NCBI GenBank assembly: GCA_022393335.1
Contig: JAJEKB010021345.1
Span: 30,308-94,307 of the forward strand
Length of the DNA stretch: 64,000 bases
Direction: 5' to 3'
Source: Macrotrachela quadricornifera
Lineage: Eukaryota > Rotifera > Eurotatoria > Philodinida > Philodinidae
Below, one piece after another: positions 24,440 through 36,222 of this stretch. Made by a program: the position numbers and the translations under genes. Position 1 is the first letter of the stretch, and every line of letters starts with the position of its first letter. The notes beneath the pieces are model-generated. The model saw only the letters and a list, made by a program, of their open reading frames with translations, had not been told where the DNA came from and did not search any database.

Positions 24440-25492
24440 TTATCGAATTTTTTCTAAAAACATTTCTTTTTCTTTTGCAATATGTTCAATAGGTAAAAGC
24501 AATTCAGTTATCATATCTCTAGCTGGTTTTGCACATTCTTCAGCTTCGATGGTAAATAATATTTGATTTAGTACAGTTAAATAACAATAAGTTTCTAATA
24601 AATTCCATTCATCATCTGTTAATATCATACCTCTTTCATTTTGATAAATAATTAAAAATTTTTTTGCATATTCAAAATTAAATATTGAACCAATTCCACA
24701 CCATAAACATAAACTCATTGCTAAATCAATTAATAATGGACCAATATACATATCATCAAAATCAAGTACAGCAGCTATTTTATTTTCATTTAAACAAAAA
24801 AGTACATTATCATCATGTATATCAGCATGAATATATCCAATAGGCAAATTTTTTTCAAGAGTTTTTTTAAATATATCTTGTTCATTTTCATCACTAATTA
24901 AAGGAATTGATTGAAGATGTTGATCAGTTATAATACGTATTCTTTCATATAAATCAGGATTTTCTTTTTGAAATTCTTCACATGAATAAACAAGTTCATA
25001 TTTAATATTAATAAAATTAACTGATGTACGATTTAATGATGTAAGTGGAAATTTATTTGTTTTAATATTTGAATGCATTCGACCAATAAATCGACTAATT
25101 TCTAATGTTTGCCATAATTGTCGAACGGGTGTTTCAGGTGTATCTAAATATTTAATTCCATGAATAAATGGAAAAATAACACTATAATTTTCATTATTTA
25201 ATGTAAATAATCCAGGTGGATCAATCATAGGTGCAACAGGAAGATTAAGTTCATTAAAAAGATAATTAATAAAATCTAATTCAAGTTTTATATTTTCAAA
25301 AGATATTTTTCGTAATATTCCTGGAAGATATTGACGAAGAATATAGAATTTTTCATTAGATTTTAAACGAAATTTATATGTTAAATTTGTCCATCCATTT
25401 GTTAAACGTTCTATAGGTAATTCAAGTTCACCTAAGGAATATTTATTTAATATTAAATTAAATTGATCAATATTTATCGTTTCATCCGTCAT
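24440..25492 (-). CDS. APH-fold small-molecule kinase, homoserine kinase type II-like
   Basis: An intronless 350-residue protein of the aminoglycoside phosphotransferase/choline kinase fold. The N-lobe carries RLTNGWTNLTYKF and a lysine/arginine-containing strand FYILRQYLPG. The catalytic loop IGYIHADIHDDNVLF (about residues 217-231) has the Brenner motif HxDxxxxN. AAVLDFDDMYIGPLLIDLAMSL supplies the metal-binding aspartate. The spacing and the IDLAMSLCLWCG continuation resemble bacterial type II homoserine kinases (ThrB2), which phosphorylate homoserine in threonine synthesis. Hydroxylysine kinase and other APH enzymes remain possible, so the substrate is open. The lack of introns among intron-rich neighbours supports a bacterial origin. 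It is transcribed divergently from the BRCT gene across 385 bp and converges on the preceding gene. Confidence 0.85.
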   Translation of the reverse strand: MTDETINIDQFNLILNKYSLGELELPIERLTNGWTNLTYKFRLKSNEKFYILRQYLPGILRKISFENIKLELDFINYLFNELNLPVAPMIDPPGLFTLNNENYSVIFPFIHGIKYLDTPETPVRQLWQTLEISRFIGRMHSNIKTNKFPLTSLNRTSVNFINIKYELVYSCEEFQKENPDLYERIRIITDQHLQSIPLISDENEQDIFKKTLEKNLPIGYIHADIHDDNVLFCLNENKIAAVLDFDDMYIGPLLIDLAMSLCLWCGIGSIFNFEYAKKFLIIYQNERGMILTDDEWNLLETYCYLTVLNQILFTIEAEECAKPARDMITELLLPIEHIAKEKEMFLEKIR

Positions 25493-25877
25493 TCTCTTTC
25501 AAATAAATAGTAAATGTTTCTTTTTTAAGATAAATTTATGATGTAATTACATTATATTTATTCTCTTTTTTTTTATTTTTTCTTATCATTTAATATATAG
25601 AGAATTTTATCATTTATTATTGTATAATAGTGACATCTATTCAACTATAAACAAGTGAAATTGAATAACAATTCTAAAAAATATTTTTATAAACTTTATT
25701 TTATTTTTTTATTTTTATTAAATAAAGATAAAATAATATTGGTTACGAAATTATGAATTGATCTTTTCTTTCATTCATTTAAAATGACTCATTGATTTTT
25801 GTCGTTTTTTGAATTCTTCTTTCTTTTTTTTGTTCTTTTTGTATAATGCACGCGCTTTTAAACAATTAATCAAATAA
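25493..25877. promoter_or_regulatory. Divergent intergenic region between the kinase and BRCT genes
   Basis: 385 bp of very T/A-rich sequence separates two start codons facing away from each other, so both promoters must lie here. I see no clear TATA box or operator-like repeat. Confidence 0.4.
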
Positions 25878-28152
25878 ATGGCAAATTCAAGTGATCCTTA
25901 TCAATTTTCAATGGATGATTCTATCTCAAATACACCACGTACACGAAGTTCAAATCGAACACGTAAACCTGTTTTAACAGTTACAGAGAATAATACAAAA
26001 ACAAAACAATCAAATAAAAGAATAGAAAATATTTCAAAAACAAATCAACATTCTATTAATACTCGTTCATCACAAAAAGCTTCTACAATTTCAATAAATA
26101 ATGAAAATGATAATTCATTTATGCCAGATATTAGTTCAAGTTTTTCACAATTTATTAATCCAAAAAAACGACAATATAATGAAAAAAAAACTAAAACATT
26201 TAAACGACCAAAAAGTATAATAAAAAATATTTATTTTTCTTTTTTAAAATTATTTATTTTTTCTTCTTTTAGTTACAACACAAATTGATGAAACTCAATC
26301 ATCAAATAATGATCTCGAATCAATTGAACAAGTTAAACTTATCTATGAAACTGATCGTATATTTAATATACTAATTTTTATTTCACATAACTAACCAATT
26401 ATCTTTTTTCTTAGATGGCTGAACAAATTTAACTCGAGCTGTGGCAACAAATGCTCAAATTCTTGCTAATCGAAATACATTAAATAATCCTCATACAACA
26501 TATACAATAAATACTCATATTATTGATGATACACAATTTGATACATTAGCTATTCCAGATACATTGATGAATGATACTACACAACATAATGATAGTTCAT
26601 GGCAAAACGATATTGATAGACTTATGAAAAAACTTGAACAACCATCAACAACATCTACTTCTATTAAATCACAAATACCAATTGAAGAAGATGTTATTCA
26701 ATCAACTTATCATTTAGAATCAAATAAAACTAATCAACAAATAACACAATTAGAAAAAACCCATCAACAATCAATACAAACAACACAATCATTAAAAAAT
26801 TCAACAGATGATATTGGAATACAAACGGAAAATATTCAAAATTCATCATCTATACATGAATGTTGTCAAGATGTTTCTAGTTGCCCTTGTGTTATTGTTA
26901 GTTAATTATTAATTAATTAATTATTTTTTTATTTTATTTTATTTTAGCGATATAGTAAATTAGAACGTTTATTTATGGAAAAAATGTCTCGATTTATAAG
27001 TATTGTTCCAACAATACCAAATTCAGATCCACAAATCTCAACATCGGAATATCATCGTAAACGTCGAACTATACAAAATTATTCTCGTTTTCGACGATTT
27101 CGTACTCGTCGACGGATTAATAATCGAATAGTTATACCATCTATATCTAATAATGAATCAACAACTGTTGAAGAAATATCTGATGAAGTATGATTATTTA
27201 TTTATAAATATCCCTGATCTTTATTTTTTTTTTAAGACAACAACTGAAACAGATAATCAAATAAAAGAAAATAATGAAATTGATCAAGAAGAAAATATTA
27301 TTTCAACAACAATAATAAATGAAATAAATAATAATACAATTAATGATTTATCTTCAATTGAAAAAATTGAAACAACAAATATTATTGATCAAACAACAAC
27401 AACAACAACAACAATGAGTAATAATTATTCAACTGATCGATGTTTAGTTTTAACCACATCATCACTCGATGAAAATCAAAAAGTAAATAAAACAAAAGAG
27501 ATTCTTTTTGTATAAATAAACAATTCTTTTTTTTTAGTCACAATTTCGTTCATTTATATCTCGTTTTAATTTAACAGCAAGTTCAATAATTGATTCATCT
27601 ACAACTCATGTTATTGTTAATGAAAATAATTCACTTGTTTGTCCATTAACAGGAAAAATAATTCAAGGTATAGCTCGTCATTTATTTATTGTTTCATATC
27701 GTTGGATAAATGAATGTTTATTACAAAATTCTATTATTGATGAACGTCCATATGAAATTCGTGGTGATACAAGTTTAGGTTCTGATCATGGTGGAATGCG
27801 TCGTTCACGTTTAACATCATTATATTTACTTGAAAAATATTCTATATGTTTACGTTGTTCATCAAATGATTGTGCACCATTACAAACAATTGAGCAAGTT
27901 TATGAATTAGTTGAATTATGTGGTGGAAAATTAGTTAAAAATTTTAGTGAAATTAAAACAATTGATAATAATAGACAAATGATTCTTGTACTTGGTATAA
28001 ATGGATTTTCTGGTGGAGAAAAAAAACGTCAAATACTTTTAGATACATGTCAACAATTTAATGTTAAATGTGTTAATATTCATTGGTTACTTATTTCAAT
28101 TGCTAAATATGATATTCAACCATTTGAAAATTATTATATTAATCAAGTTTGA
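25878..28152 (+). CDS. BRCA1/BARD1-type tandem BRCT protein without a RING domain (6 exons)
   Basis: Exons 25878-26214, 26273-26356, about 26439-26896, 26948-27187, 27237-27482 and 27538-28152 give about 659 residues. The second join is uncertain. The strong TTCTTAG acceptor at 26414 runs into a stop in every phase, so I used the weaker CTCGAG acceptor at 26438, which keeps frame. Residues 1-455 are disordered, rich in S/T/N/Q, with a basic patch (RKRRTIQNYSRFRRFRTRRR). The last exon is a tandem BRCT pair. The first contains STTHVIVNENN...IARHLFIVSYRWINECL, then the linker YEIRGDTSLG..HGGMRRSR, shared in style with BRCA1 and BARD1. The second ends VKCVNIHWLLISIAKYDIQPF. Such pairs bind phosphoserine-peptides in DNA-damage signalling in the nucleus. 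No RING finger or ankyrin repeats precede it, although the first exon opens at a well-placed ATG. Confidence 0.82.
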
Positions 28153-28515
28153 TTCAGTTTTTCTTTTTCTTTTTTTTGTGTATTATTGTTAAACGAGATT
28201 GAATCTATTTAGGATATATATATATATACTTTATACATACAATAGTTTTGTTTATGTTTTTGTGAACAAAAAAAAAAAGAATTTTCACTGTCAGATAATG
28301 GCATTAATTAAATATTTTGTCAGATATTAATAATTCAAAATTTTTTTTTTATTTTAAAAATACGAATGAAAATATATTTCAAACTTTATTGTCTATTTTC
28401 TGCTATGAAGAATATTTTAAACATCAGTTTTTTTTTCTTTAATGAATTATTTTAGATATATATTATTCTTTAGAAAGAAAAAAATTGAATATGATATTTC
28501 AGATATATTTTAAAA
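28153..28515. other. Intergenic stretch
   Basis: 363 bp of AT-rich sequence with a TA-dinucleotide run near 28217. A TTTCAG site 15 bases before the next start codon may end an intron in the 5' untranslated region of RPP25. Confidence 0.4.
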
Positions 28516-28959
28516 ATGGATGCAGCTATTGAACAATATGCTCCCATTGAAACTCATGATGATGATCCAACTGTATGTTTATCATTACCATATAAAATTC
28601 ATTCAACTTGTCTTCATATGCAAGTTCGATCTGGTTCAAAACCAAAAAATTTAGTTCAATTTGCTGTGAGAAAATTATTTTCATCTGATAATAATTCATC
28701 AAATATTGAACAAATAACATGGAATGCATATGGTGATGGTATATCAAAAGCAATAGCATGTGCTGAAATGATAAAACGACGTTCAACAATAAATTTTTAT
28801 GAATATGTTCAAATTGGTTATAAACGTATTGAACAAAAATGGCAACCAGTTAATTCAAATGTTGAATTAGATACATTAAAAGTTAATAAAGATATTCCAG
28901 CTATTTGTATTCTTCTTTCAAAAAATCCTTTAGTAAAATTAAATGAAGGAGATAATTAA
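28516..28959 (+). CDS. RPP25: Ribonuclease P/MRP subunit p25-like (Alba domain)
   Basis: A single-exon 147-residue protein containing an Alba domain. Key segments are HMQVRSGSKPKNLVQFAVRKL, the domain's first helix region, then ITWNAYGDGISKAIACAEMIKRR and DIPAICILLSKNPLV near the end. All three match RPP25/RPP25L, which pairs with POP7 (p20) on the P3 RNA domain of RNase P and RNase MRP and so helps mature tRNA and rRNA in the nucleus. Length is a little shorter than the vertebrate proteins, which have extended tails. Which vertebrate paralogue it corresponds to cannot be said. Intact. Confidence 0.9.
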   Translation: MDAAIEQYAPIETHDDDPTVCLSLPYKIHSTCLHMQVRSGSKPKNLVQFAVRKLFSSDNNSSNIEQITWNAYGDGISKAIACAEMIKRRSTINFYEYVQIGYKRIEQKWQPVNSNVELDTLKVNKDIPAICILLSKNPLVKLNEGDN

Positions 28960-29026
28960 TTTTTTTAGATAAAAAATAAAAAAAAATTAAAACTAAAGAA
29001 AAATAATTATTTCTTTAGTCGTCATT

Positions 29027-32000
29027 ATGTCAAGTGTTACACTTATTTTTAATGTTATATGTGCATGTTTAATAACACTTATATTTCTCTATCGTTGTGG
29101 AAATTATCGTCGACAACATCCAATAACAACAGGAGCAGTTTTTATTGCATGGTCATTTTCAATACTTTTTGTTTTTCTTCTACCATTGGATATTTCACTT
29201 GTAAAAAATTCTTTGTTCTTTAAACATATAAAATTTTTTTTTAATTTTATTATTAAGGCTGCTTATCGTGAGTGTTTATCGAAAAATGAATCAACAGCAA
29301 CATCAATAATATCTACAATTACTGATGAGAATCTAAATAAAGTATAAGAAAAAAAATATTTGATTAGTTTTCAAAAATTAATAGATATTATTTTTAGAGT
29401 AATATAATCAATAAAAACTGTCCTCGACCATTCTCTTATGTTGATTCAAAAACTTATGAAGTTTTATGGCGTGTTATTTATTGGACATCACAATGTCTTA
29501 CTTGGTAAAAAAAGAAAACATAATAAAAAAAGAAACGAAATTGATTTGATTTATTTTTAAGGCTTGTTTTACCATTTATGCAGTCAATTTGTCAAACAGG
29601 TTTATTGAGGCTTTTTTTTGTTGATTAGATTTAATTTATTTTGTGTTATTTTAGGTGAATTTTATTGGAAAGGAAAAATTCGATATGCTCTTAGATCAAA
29701 TTTAATCTATTATGGAACACTTTTACTTATATTTGGAGTTCTTGTCATTTATGTTGCTGTTAATTATAAGTTAAATGCATCAAACTTTAAGGTAATTATT
29801 TATCAGATTTAATTATGAATGAATTTTAATTCAAATTTTCTCTTTCATTCCTTTCACGTTTTCATTGTTTATCTCTGATTTTGAGTAGGAAAGAATGTGT
29901 TGGAATGAAATGTATATATATGAGAGAAGACGTTGAAAGCAGCAGATATGTATTGTTTTGTTCTCATGTGTTTACATCTTTTTATTTGGAATGATGTTTT
30001 CATTCTTCATAGAATTTTATAAACATTACGAGATATGTTTCCTTTGTAAAGAGACGGCCATCGAACATAATTTAGTTTTGTAGTTATCGATTAATATCAT
30101 TTTGCACAAATCATTAATATAAATTGTATTTATACACTACTATCACACAATATTTGTAGTTCTTTTGTTGGATCATCTAGTTTTACAATGAATAGAATAT
30201 GTGAGTTCTATATTTTGTCTTTAAATGGAACCATACTGATAAGTATTTATATATATATATCCATTAATTTTAATTTAATGGATTCTTGTATTAACATATT
30301 CTTTATACCAAAATCTTGAGATTGATAAATGAACAATATATTTAAAAAAAAGGCTTTTCTCTTTTAACTAAAATGAATCGATATTCTTACTATAGGAATA
30401 AGATACTAGCTTTCTACTAATAATACTAACATTTAAAAATAAAAAATCTGTACCTATACTCAATTAATCTCAAACATTATTGGACAACTTTTTCATAAAA
30501 TACAACAGAAATAATGATTGTGAAGTATTAGAATTATAATAAATTGATTTTTTGATTACATATTTGAAAAGAACTATATCTTTTTCTATCTATGAAGATC
30601 ATTTCTCATATTTTCATCATATCTGTAAATCAACTAAAAATTTTAATTCTTTACATAATTCATTGAAATATTTTAATAAATAAATCTTTTATAGGTAACT
30701 GTTGTAGCAGCAAGTACAACTTGGGGTCTTTTTCTTCTTGTTTTAATGCTTGGTTATGGTCTTGTACAAGTTCCAATAACTGTTTATAATCATTCTCGAA
30801 CAAGCTATATGCTTTCACATGTACAATATCGTTTATCTCAACTTTATAATGAAAAAATTGATATTGAAGAACGTTTAGAATCATTTGTTGATGAAGTATC
30901 AAAATTATGTAATCAAATAAAATATAATGATCCATTACGTTCATGTTTAGAAGAAATTGTTAAAATAATACCTGAAGAATATTCAAATAGAATTAAATTA
31001 ACAATGGATGATTATGAAGATTATCGAACATCAACAACAAATAATTTAATTAATTATCCAACTGAAAAACAATTAATTAAATTACATAGATTATTAAAAA
31101 AAACTAAACATATTCATCATCGAATACAAGCATCATGGGTACAAATGATTGATGAAGCTTTTTATTTAGAAGATATATTAAATAATGAAAAAAATACAAA
31201 TCATACATTTGTTAAACAAAGTCCATTAGCTAAATCTTGGTTAAGACAAAAATTGTTTGAACAATATCCAACATTAGGTAAAACTCATTTGTTACTAAAA
31301 CAAGGTTGAATGTATTCAGTCATTTTCTATAATTCTGACCATATATTTAGGAAGATTGTCAAATTCTGGTTCTAGCTGATGACTTTTCATTTTCTTGTTA
31401 ATCGTGTCATAGACTAGATAAAAATATAAAAGAATAGCGAATGTACTACTCAGGACATATAAGAAATATAGACGAAGCTATTTTAATTCCTTATAAAAAA
31501 TTTAAAAAAAAATAGAATTAATCATTCTTCATCATATATTTTAGAATGGTATACATTTTGTCTCATACGTCCATGGGGACTTCGTATTCTTGGTATATGC
31601 TTAGGTGTTGTATCAATTATAGTTATTTGGTCTGAAGTAACATTTTTCAGTACTCGACCAGTTTTATCAATATTTGCCCAATGTGTTAATGCAGCTCGGC
31701 GTCATTATGATTATTTTACACTTGAAGTAAGATTAAAAAAAACAAAACATATATATATGTATTCTTCTAATTTCTTTATTTATAATAGGTATTTTGTACT
31801 TTGAGTATTGCATATTTATGTTTATGTGCATATTATACAATATTTCGTATGCGTATATTTAATTATTTTTATTTATCACTTTATCATTTAACGGATGAAA
31901 ATAGTTTAATATTTGCTGCAACATTTTTATGTCGTTTAACAGCACCATTAAGTTATAATTTTCTTGGTATGATACATATGGATCAAGCAATTACAAAAAA

Positions 32001-33240
32001 AACTGATCGACAAGAAACTGTTTTTACAACAGTAAATAAAAAATACGTATATATTTTTTATTTTTATCGAATAAAATATTTAGATAATGGGTCGTATGAA
32101 TGTTATTCCAATAATATCTAAAGGTTTTAATATTTATTTTCCAATGTTAATATGTTTATTATGTATTGGAACATATTTTCGTCTTGGTTCTCGATGTTTA
32201 CATTTGTTTGGTATTCGAAGATTTTTTGATGATGGTGATATATCATCTGAATATGTTGAAGATGGAAAAAATTTAATGAAAAGAGGTTTTTCTTTTATTT
32301 AATTTATTTTTTGAAAATAAAAATTTTTAGAAAGAAGAAATTATGGTGGAATGGATACATTATCAACAATGGCAAATACAACAACAGCTAATCAACGACG
32401 TGATAGAAGAAAAGAATTAGAAGAAAAATATGGACTTAAACCAACTTCAACAGTACGAAATGAGAATTTAACAGATGCTATATCAGGTTAATAATATATA
32501 TTTAATAAAATGAAATATTTTATTAATTTAAAATAGAAACTCGTCAATTAAAATCATCATCATCAAGTTCTGATGAACCATTAATTGGTATTAATAATAA
32601 TCAACAAGTTCCTTCAAATGCAACAATTTTATCAGGTAAAAAAAAATTATTTTAAACAAAAAAGAAAAACAATGATTATTAAAACATATTTTTATCATAG
32701 TTACATCTATTTTAAGGTAGTAATAATAAAAACTTGGATTTTGCTTTAAAACTAAAATAATAATAAACTTTGATATCTATCACTACGATTTTTATTCTTA
32801 AACAAAATTATTTCACTATTTTAAATATGAGAAAATTTATTTTTCGCGAAATATGATGCTCTAATTCATAAGTTAAGATTCGATATTATTTTCTAGTTGT
32901 CTGGAACTAAACGTAAGTCTTTTATCTACATTATGAGTTGTATCTATAAGCAAATTTTGAGTAGAAATGGAAGTTATCAATTGTATAGAATCCATCATAA
33001 GTCAACCAGCACATTCTTTTTCCTAGCAAATAGCAAATATTATAATCTATGATAATTCTTGTTCTTTCTAATCACCTTCACGATTGTCAATATCTTCTTC
33101 TTTTACAAACTCAAGTATTTTTCTTAATAATTTTAATTTATCATATTGCAAGAAAAAAACTTTATACATATTCATTTTTTTTAATTTTAGGATCTTCTCG
33201 ACGAGTAGCTCCACCAACAAATATATTTAATGATGTTTAA
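29027..33240 (+). CDS. LMBRD2: LMBR1 domain-containing protein 2 (12 exons)
   Basis: Twelve exons join in frame to 684 residues. They are 29027-29200, 29258-29341, 29398-29504, 29562-29599, 29655-29791, 30695-31277, 31545-31726, 31789-32031, 32084-32285, 32331-32486, 32537-32635 and 33191-33240. Human LMBRD2 is about 695 residues. It is a multi-pass membrane protein with about nine helices, linked to GPCR signalling at the plasma membrane. Visible features are the N-terminal helices ending FVFLLPLDISL and a YEVLWRVIYWTSQCLTW segment. A long cytosolic helical loop lies in exon 6. FAQCVNAARRHYDYFTLE follows, then the IMGRMNVIPIISKGFNIYFP region, GTYFRLGSRCLHLFGIRRF and the diagnostic C-terminus IFNDV. 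Introns are 45-60 nt except intron 5 (about 900 nt), intron 6 (about 270 nt) and intron 11 (about 555 nt). Intact. Confidence 0.93.
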
Positions 33241-33450
33241 AACAGAAAAAAAAATTTATTTATTGTCATTGTATAATTTATAAACTTACTTGTATAACAT
33301 AACTGATTATTTATTTGATGTTGTATTTTTATTTCTCATGTAAATCAGTCATTAACGAATTCTCCCGTTTCTTTGTTTTTTTTCTTTTAAGGCTATAATG
33401 TTAATCATTTAGTCATCTTTTAAATAAAATTGTTGTATTTGTCTTTTAAG

Positions 33451-33810
33451 ATGAATAATTCCGACGATAATCAAACAAATGAAACTTTAGGTTTATTACG
33501 TTCTGATGTTGCTGCAACAGCAGATGTTTTAAAAGTAACTGTTGATAAATTAGTTAAACGTGGAGATAATTTGGATGCCTTAAATAATCGTGTTGAAGAT
33601 TTAAATACAACATCATATCATTTTCGTGGTGCAGCACGACGTGTTAATCGACGTATGAAATGGCAAAATTATAAATTAACAATTTTTATTGGTAAAATTT
33701 TTATTTTAAATTATTTTTAAATATTTGTTTGTCTTTTTTTTATAGTTTTTGTTGTGATTTGTATAATTGGTTTAATTATATTAATGGCTCTTCATCCATG
33801 GAAAAAATGA
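33451..33810 (+). CDS. VAMP/synaptobrevin-type R-SNARE (2 exons)
   Basis: Exons 33451-33691 and 33746-33810 join in phase 1 to give 101 residues. The SNARE motif begins LLRSDVAATADVLKVTVDKL. The zero-layer arginine is in VKRGDNLDALNNR, and the motif ends HFRGAARRVNRRMKWQNYK. Exon 2 adds the single C-terminal membrane anchor VFVVICIIGLIILMALHPW. This is the size and layout of short VAMPs (synaptobrevin, cellubrevin), which sit on vesicles and pair with Q-SNAREs for membrane fusion. Divergence from synaptobrevin prevents assignment to one subtype. It follows LMBRD2 by 210 bp on the same strand. Confidence 0.88.
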
Positions 33811-34472
33811 TCTTATGATGAAAACTAATATTAATCTAATTTGAACATTGAAATGTTGTTTTTATTCTGATTTTGAAACGATCTATTATGTATATATAAA
33901 AATATTTTTTTTTCTTTTTATTATAAATAAATATTAAATAAACAAAAAAAACTTTTGTTGGTCTAAATAATTTAGAGGGTGTGAGGGTGAGGGTGAGATA
34001 AGCTACCATGACGCGTTTCGTCTAGGCTAAAAGACTAATCATATGGCAAAGATTTTCTTTATGGTAAAAACCACAAGAAATTATTCAGTTAGATATAAAT
34101 TAAATCCATATCTAATGAATATTCAATATCCTCCCTAGCTACCATAATCTAGATTTCACTGTAGCTATGCAGATCATCCGATGGCAATTAAATCTATATG
34201 ATTTCGAAAAATCAAAAGTTTAAACTATATTGTCTATTATATATCCAAAAGAATATATAATGACAGTATCAATTCGTTATATTACCCCTAGCTACCCTAA
34301 GGTAGATGTAACGTCGTGTATAATAATTGTTGGCTGCAAAATAAAGTTTGTAAAATTATTAAGATATCTACAAAGTTGAAAGAAACAACGTATAATTAAG
34401 TAGAAATAGTACAAGAATTTAATTTTATAAGAATTATTTTAAGTAATGAATTAATATGAATAAGAAACAATT
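33811..34472. other. Non-coding stretch with TGAGGG motif and dispersed-repeat fragment
   Basis: No gene is seen. It contains the TGAGGG-type tract at about 33975-33999. Near 34170 lies a GATCATCCGATGG block with an AAAAATCAAAA tail that resembles the repeat pair at 46577-46815. The end of this stretch borders the LINE target-site duplication. Confidence 0.5.
33975..33999 (+). repeat. TGAGGG-type short array
   Basis: The run GAGGGTGTGAGGGTGAGGGTGAG contains three TGAGGG-like units plus one TGTGAGGG variant in AT-rich surroundings. Confidence 0.75.
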
Positions 34473-34490
34473 TATATTGTACACGTAATC
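34473..34490 (+). repeat. Left 18-bp target-site duplication of the LINE
   Basis: TATATTGTACACGTAATC occurs here and again at 39528-39545, exactly flanking the retrotransposon. Confidence 0.92.
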
Positions 34491-34602
34491 ATTCCTCACC
34501 CTTGCTATCTACTGGTAAGACGTACATATATATATTTTTTTTTCTTTCTTTCTTATTCTGTTACGCGCACGTCCTTTTTTTTTCCCTTGGTTCTTGTATA
34601 TT

Positions 34603-36222
34603 ATGGGAACTCTAGGGGATGTTACAATGGATGTAAATTCTAATCATTTAAATCAAAATGATGATAATGATCAAGTTGAATTAGAGCATGAGAACATATC
34701 AAACACAGGAGGTAATCTCGATGATTTTCAACACGTATCTTATCAAAATCGTAAAAGAAGAAATGATCAAAATGAACAATCAATAGATTCTACATACACA
34801 CCAAAACGTAGAAACTCCGAACAAATTAGGAACCTTGTTAGAGAAAAACACAATTCTCAAGAAGCAACAACAAAGTCATCATATTTTAACAATAGCCAAA
34901 AAATAAATAAACAAACATATGAGTCAGGTACTAGAAAACCAAAACAAATTCAACGTGATTCATTTCCACCCTTCCGTATTATATTGAAAGATGAAAAATA
35001 TCCAACACAAGATGTCACCATCATCAAAGAGATGAACAAGACATGTAAATTGAATCTTACCTATGGTCGTATGTCAACATCAAAAATTAACAGATGTTAC
35101 CTACTGTATTGCAATACATCTGCACAGTTTGAGTATTTGTTGGAAAGTAGGAACTGGCCAGAGAAAATTTGCGGATCTGATTATACCTTTGAGATACCAA
35201 AAAGAATTCCCTCATCGTACTCGGTAGTGATGTTATATGTGCCAACACAGTGGGATGTTGAAAGTTTCTGCGGTGAACTCAAAAAACGATATAAAACTAT
35301 CATCAAATGTGAAAGATTATATATTCGGGGCGGACGTCCTATATCCAAAATTAGAGTGGATTTTTCTTCAAATAAAGAACTTTGTGAAATATTAAAGAGT
35401 AAACATATGGTACTCGATGATGATAATACCTCATATCCGGTCGAACCATATGTTGCACCACCACGTGTACTTAGGTGTTATATATGTCAGCAATATGATG
35501 ATCACACAGCAGCACGATGCCCAAACAAAGATAAACCAGTATGTTTCAAATGTGGCCAGCAACACAGTTACAACCCCGAATGTTCAAACAAAATCTGCTG
35601 TGTTCATTGTAAGGGAGATCATATGGCTGGTAACCCGTGCTGTCCAAAGAAAATCGAAGTTAGAGAAAATAAAAAATTACAAGGAAAGTCACCATCAGCA
35701 TCTCCTATGTACTCATCAAATACGAATAAATGGGCAGGAAATAGTGCTACTTATCTATTTGGAAATACAACGACAACAACACCAGTCATTGCTAGTCATG
35801 ACATCAATGAAAATAATTATCAAATTAAACTCTTAGATATAATTAATTTGAATATACAGAATATATTACAACAACAAGTTGATTTAAACAGGCATTTAAA
35901 AGAACTAACCGTACAACAAAATAGTCAAGCAAAAGAAATTATAAAGGTTAATCAAACTCTTAATGAAATTGTTTGTCCATTATTAAAAGAAGTAACAAAC
36001 ATAATTTATACTCAGATCAATTCACAACAAAAGCGATTGATTGATTCTTCATATAATAAACTCGTAAAATATCTTAATCAAAAAGATTCAAATGATACAT
36101 CGCCAAGGATAGTGTATTTGAATAAATCACCTCCACTACAACTTCAACAACACATGAGATCTAAGACAGTGGATTCATCAAACGATATTGGTGCCATTAT
36201 CAACGATGAACCCAAATGCTAA
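34603..36222 (+). CDS. LINE ORF1: zinc-knuckle Gag-like protein
   Basis: About 539 residues from the ATG reading MGTLGDVTMDV. The first 110 residues are polar and disordered. A middle domain (about 125-290) resembles the RNA-recognition-like fold of ORF1 proteins in the I/Jockey group. Three CCHC-like knuckles follow at about 292-345: CYICQQYDDHTAARC, CFKCGQQHSYNPEC and CVHCKGDHMAGNPCC. A helical segment with heptad-like spacing (about 408-470) may form a coiled coil. Such proteins bind the element RNA in ribonucleoprotein particles. The stop overlaps the ORF2 start region by 17 bases in another frame, suggesting coupled translation. Confidence 0.88.
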   Translation: MGTLGDVTMDVNSNHLNQNDDNDQVELEHENISNTGGNLDDFQHVSYQNRKRRNDQNEQSIDSTYTPKRRNSEQIRNLVREKHNSQEATTKSSYFNNSQKINKQTYESGTRKPKQIQRDSFPPFRIILKDEKYPTQDVTIIKEMNKTCKLNLTYGRMSTSKINRCYLLYCNTSAQFEYLLESRNWPEKICGSDYTFEIPKRIPSSYSVVMLYVPTQWDVESFCGELKKRYKTIIKCERLYIRGGRPISKIRVDFSSNKELCEILKSKHMVLDDDNTSYPVEPYVAPPRVLRCYICQQYDDHTAARCPNKDKPVCFKCGQQHSYNPECSNKICCVHCKGDHMAGNPCCPKKIEVRENKKLQGKSPSASPMYSSNTNKWAGNSATYLFGNTTTTTPVIASHDINENNYQIKLLDIINLNIQNILQQQVDLNRHLKELTVQQNSQAKEIIKVNQTLNEIVCPLLKEVTNIIYTQINSQQKRLIDSSYNKLVKYLNQKDSNDTSPRIVYLNKSPPLQLQQHMRSKTVDSSNDIGAIINDEPKC

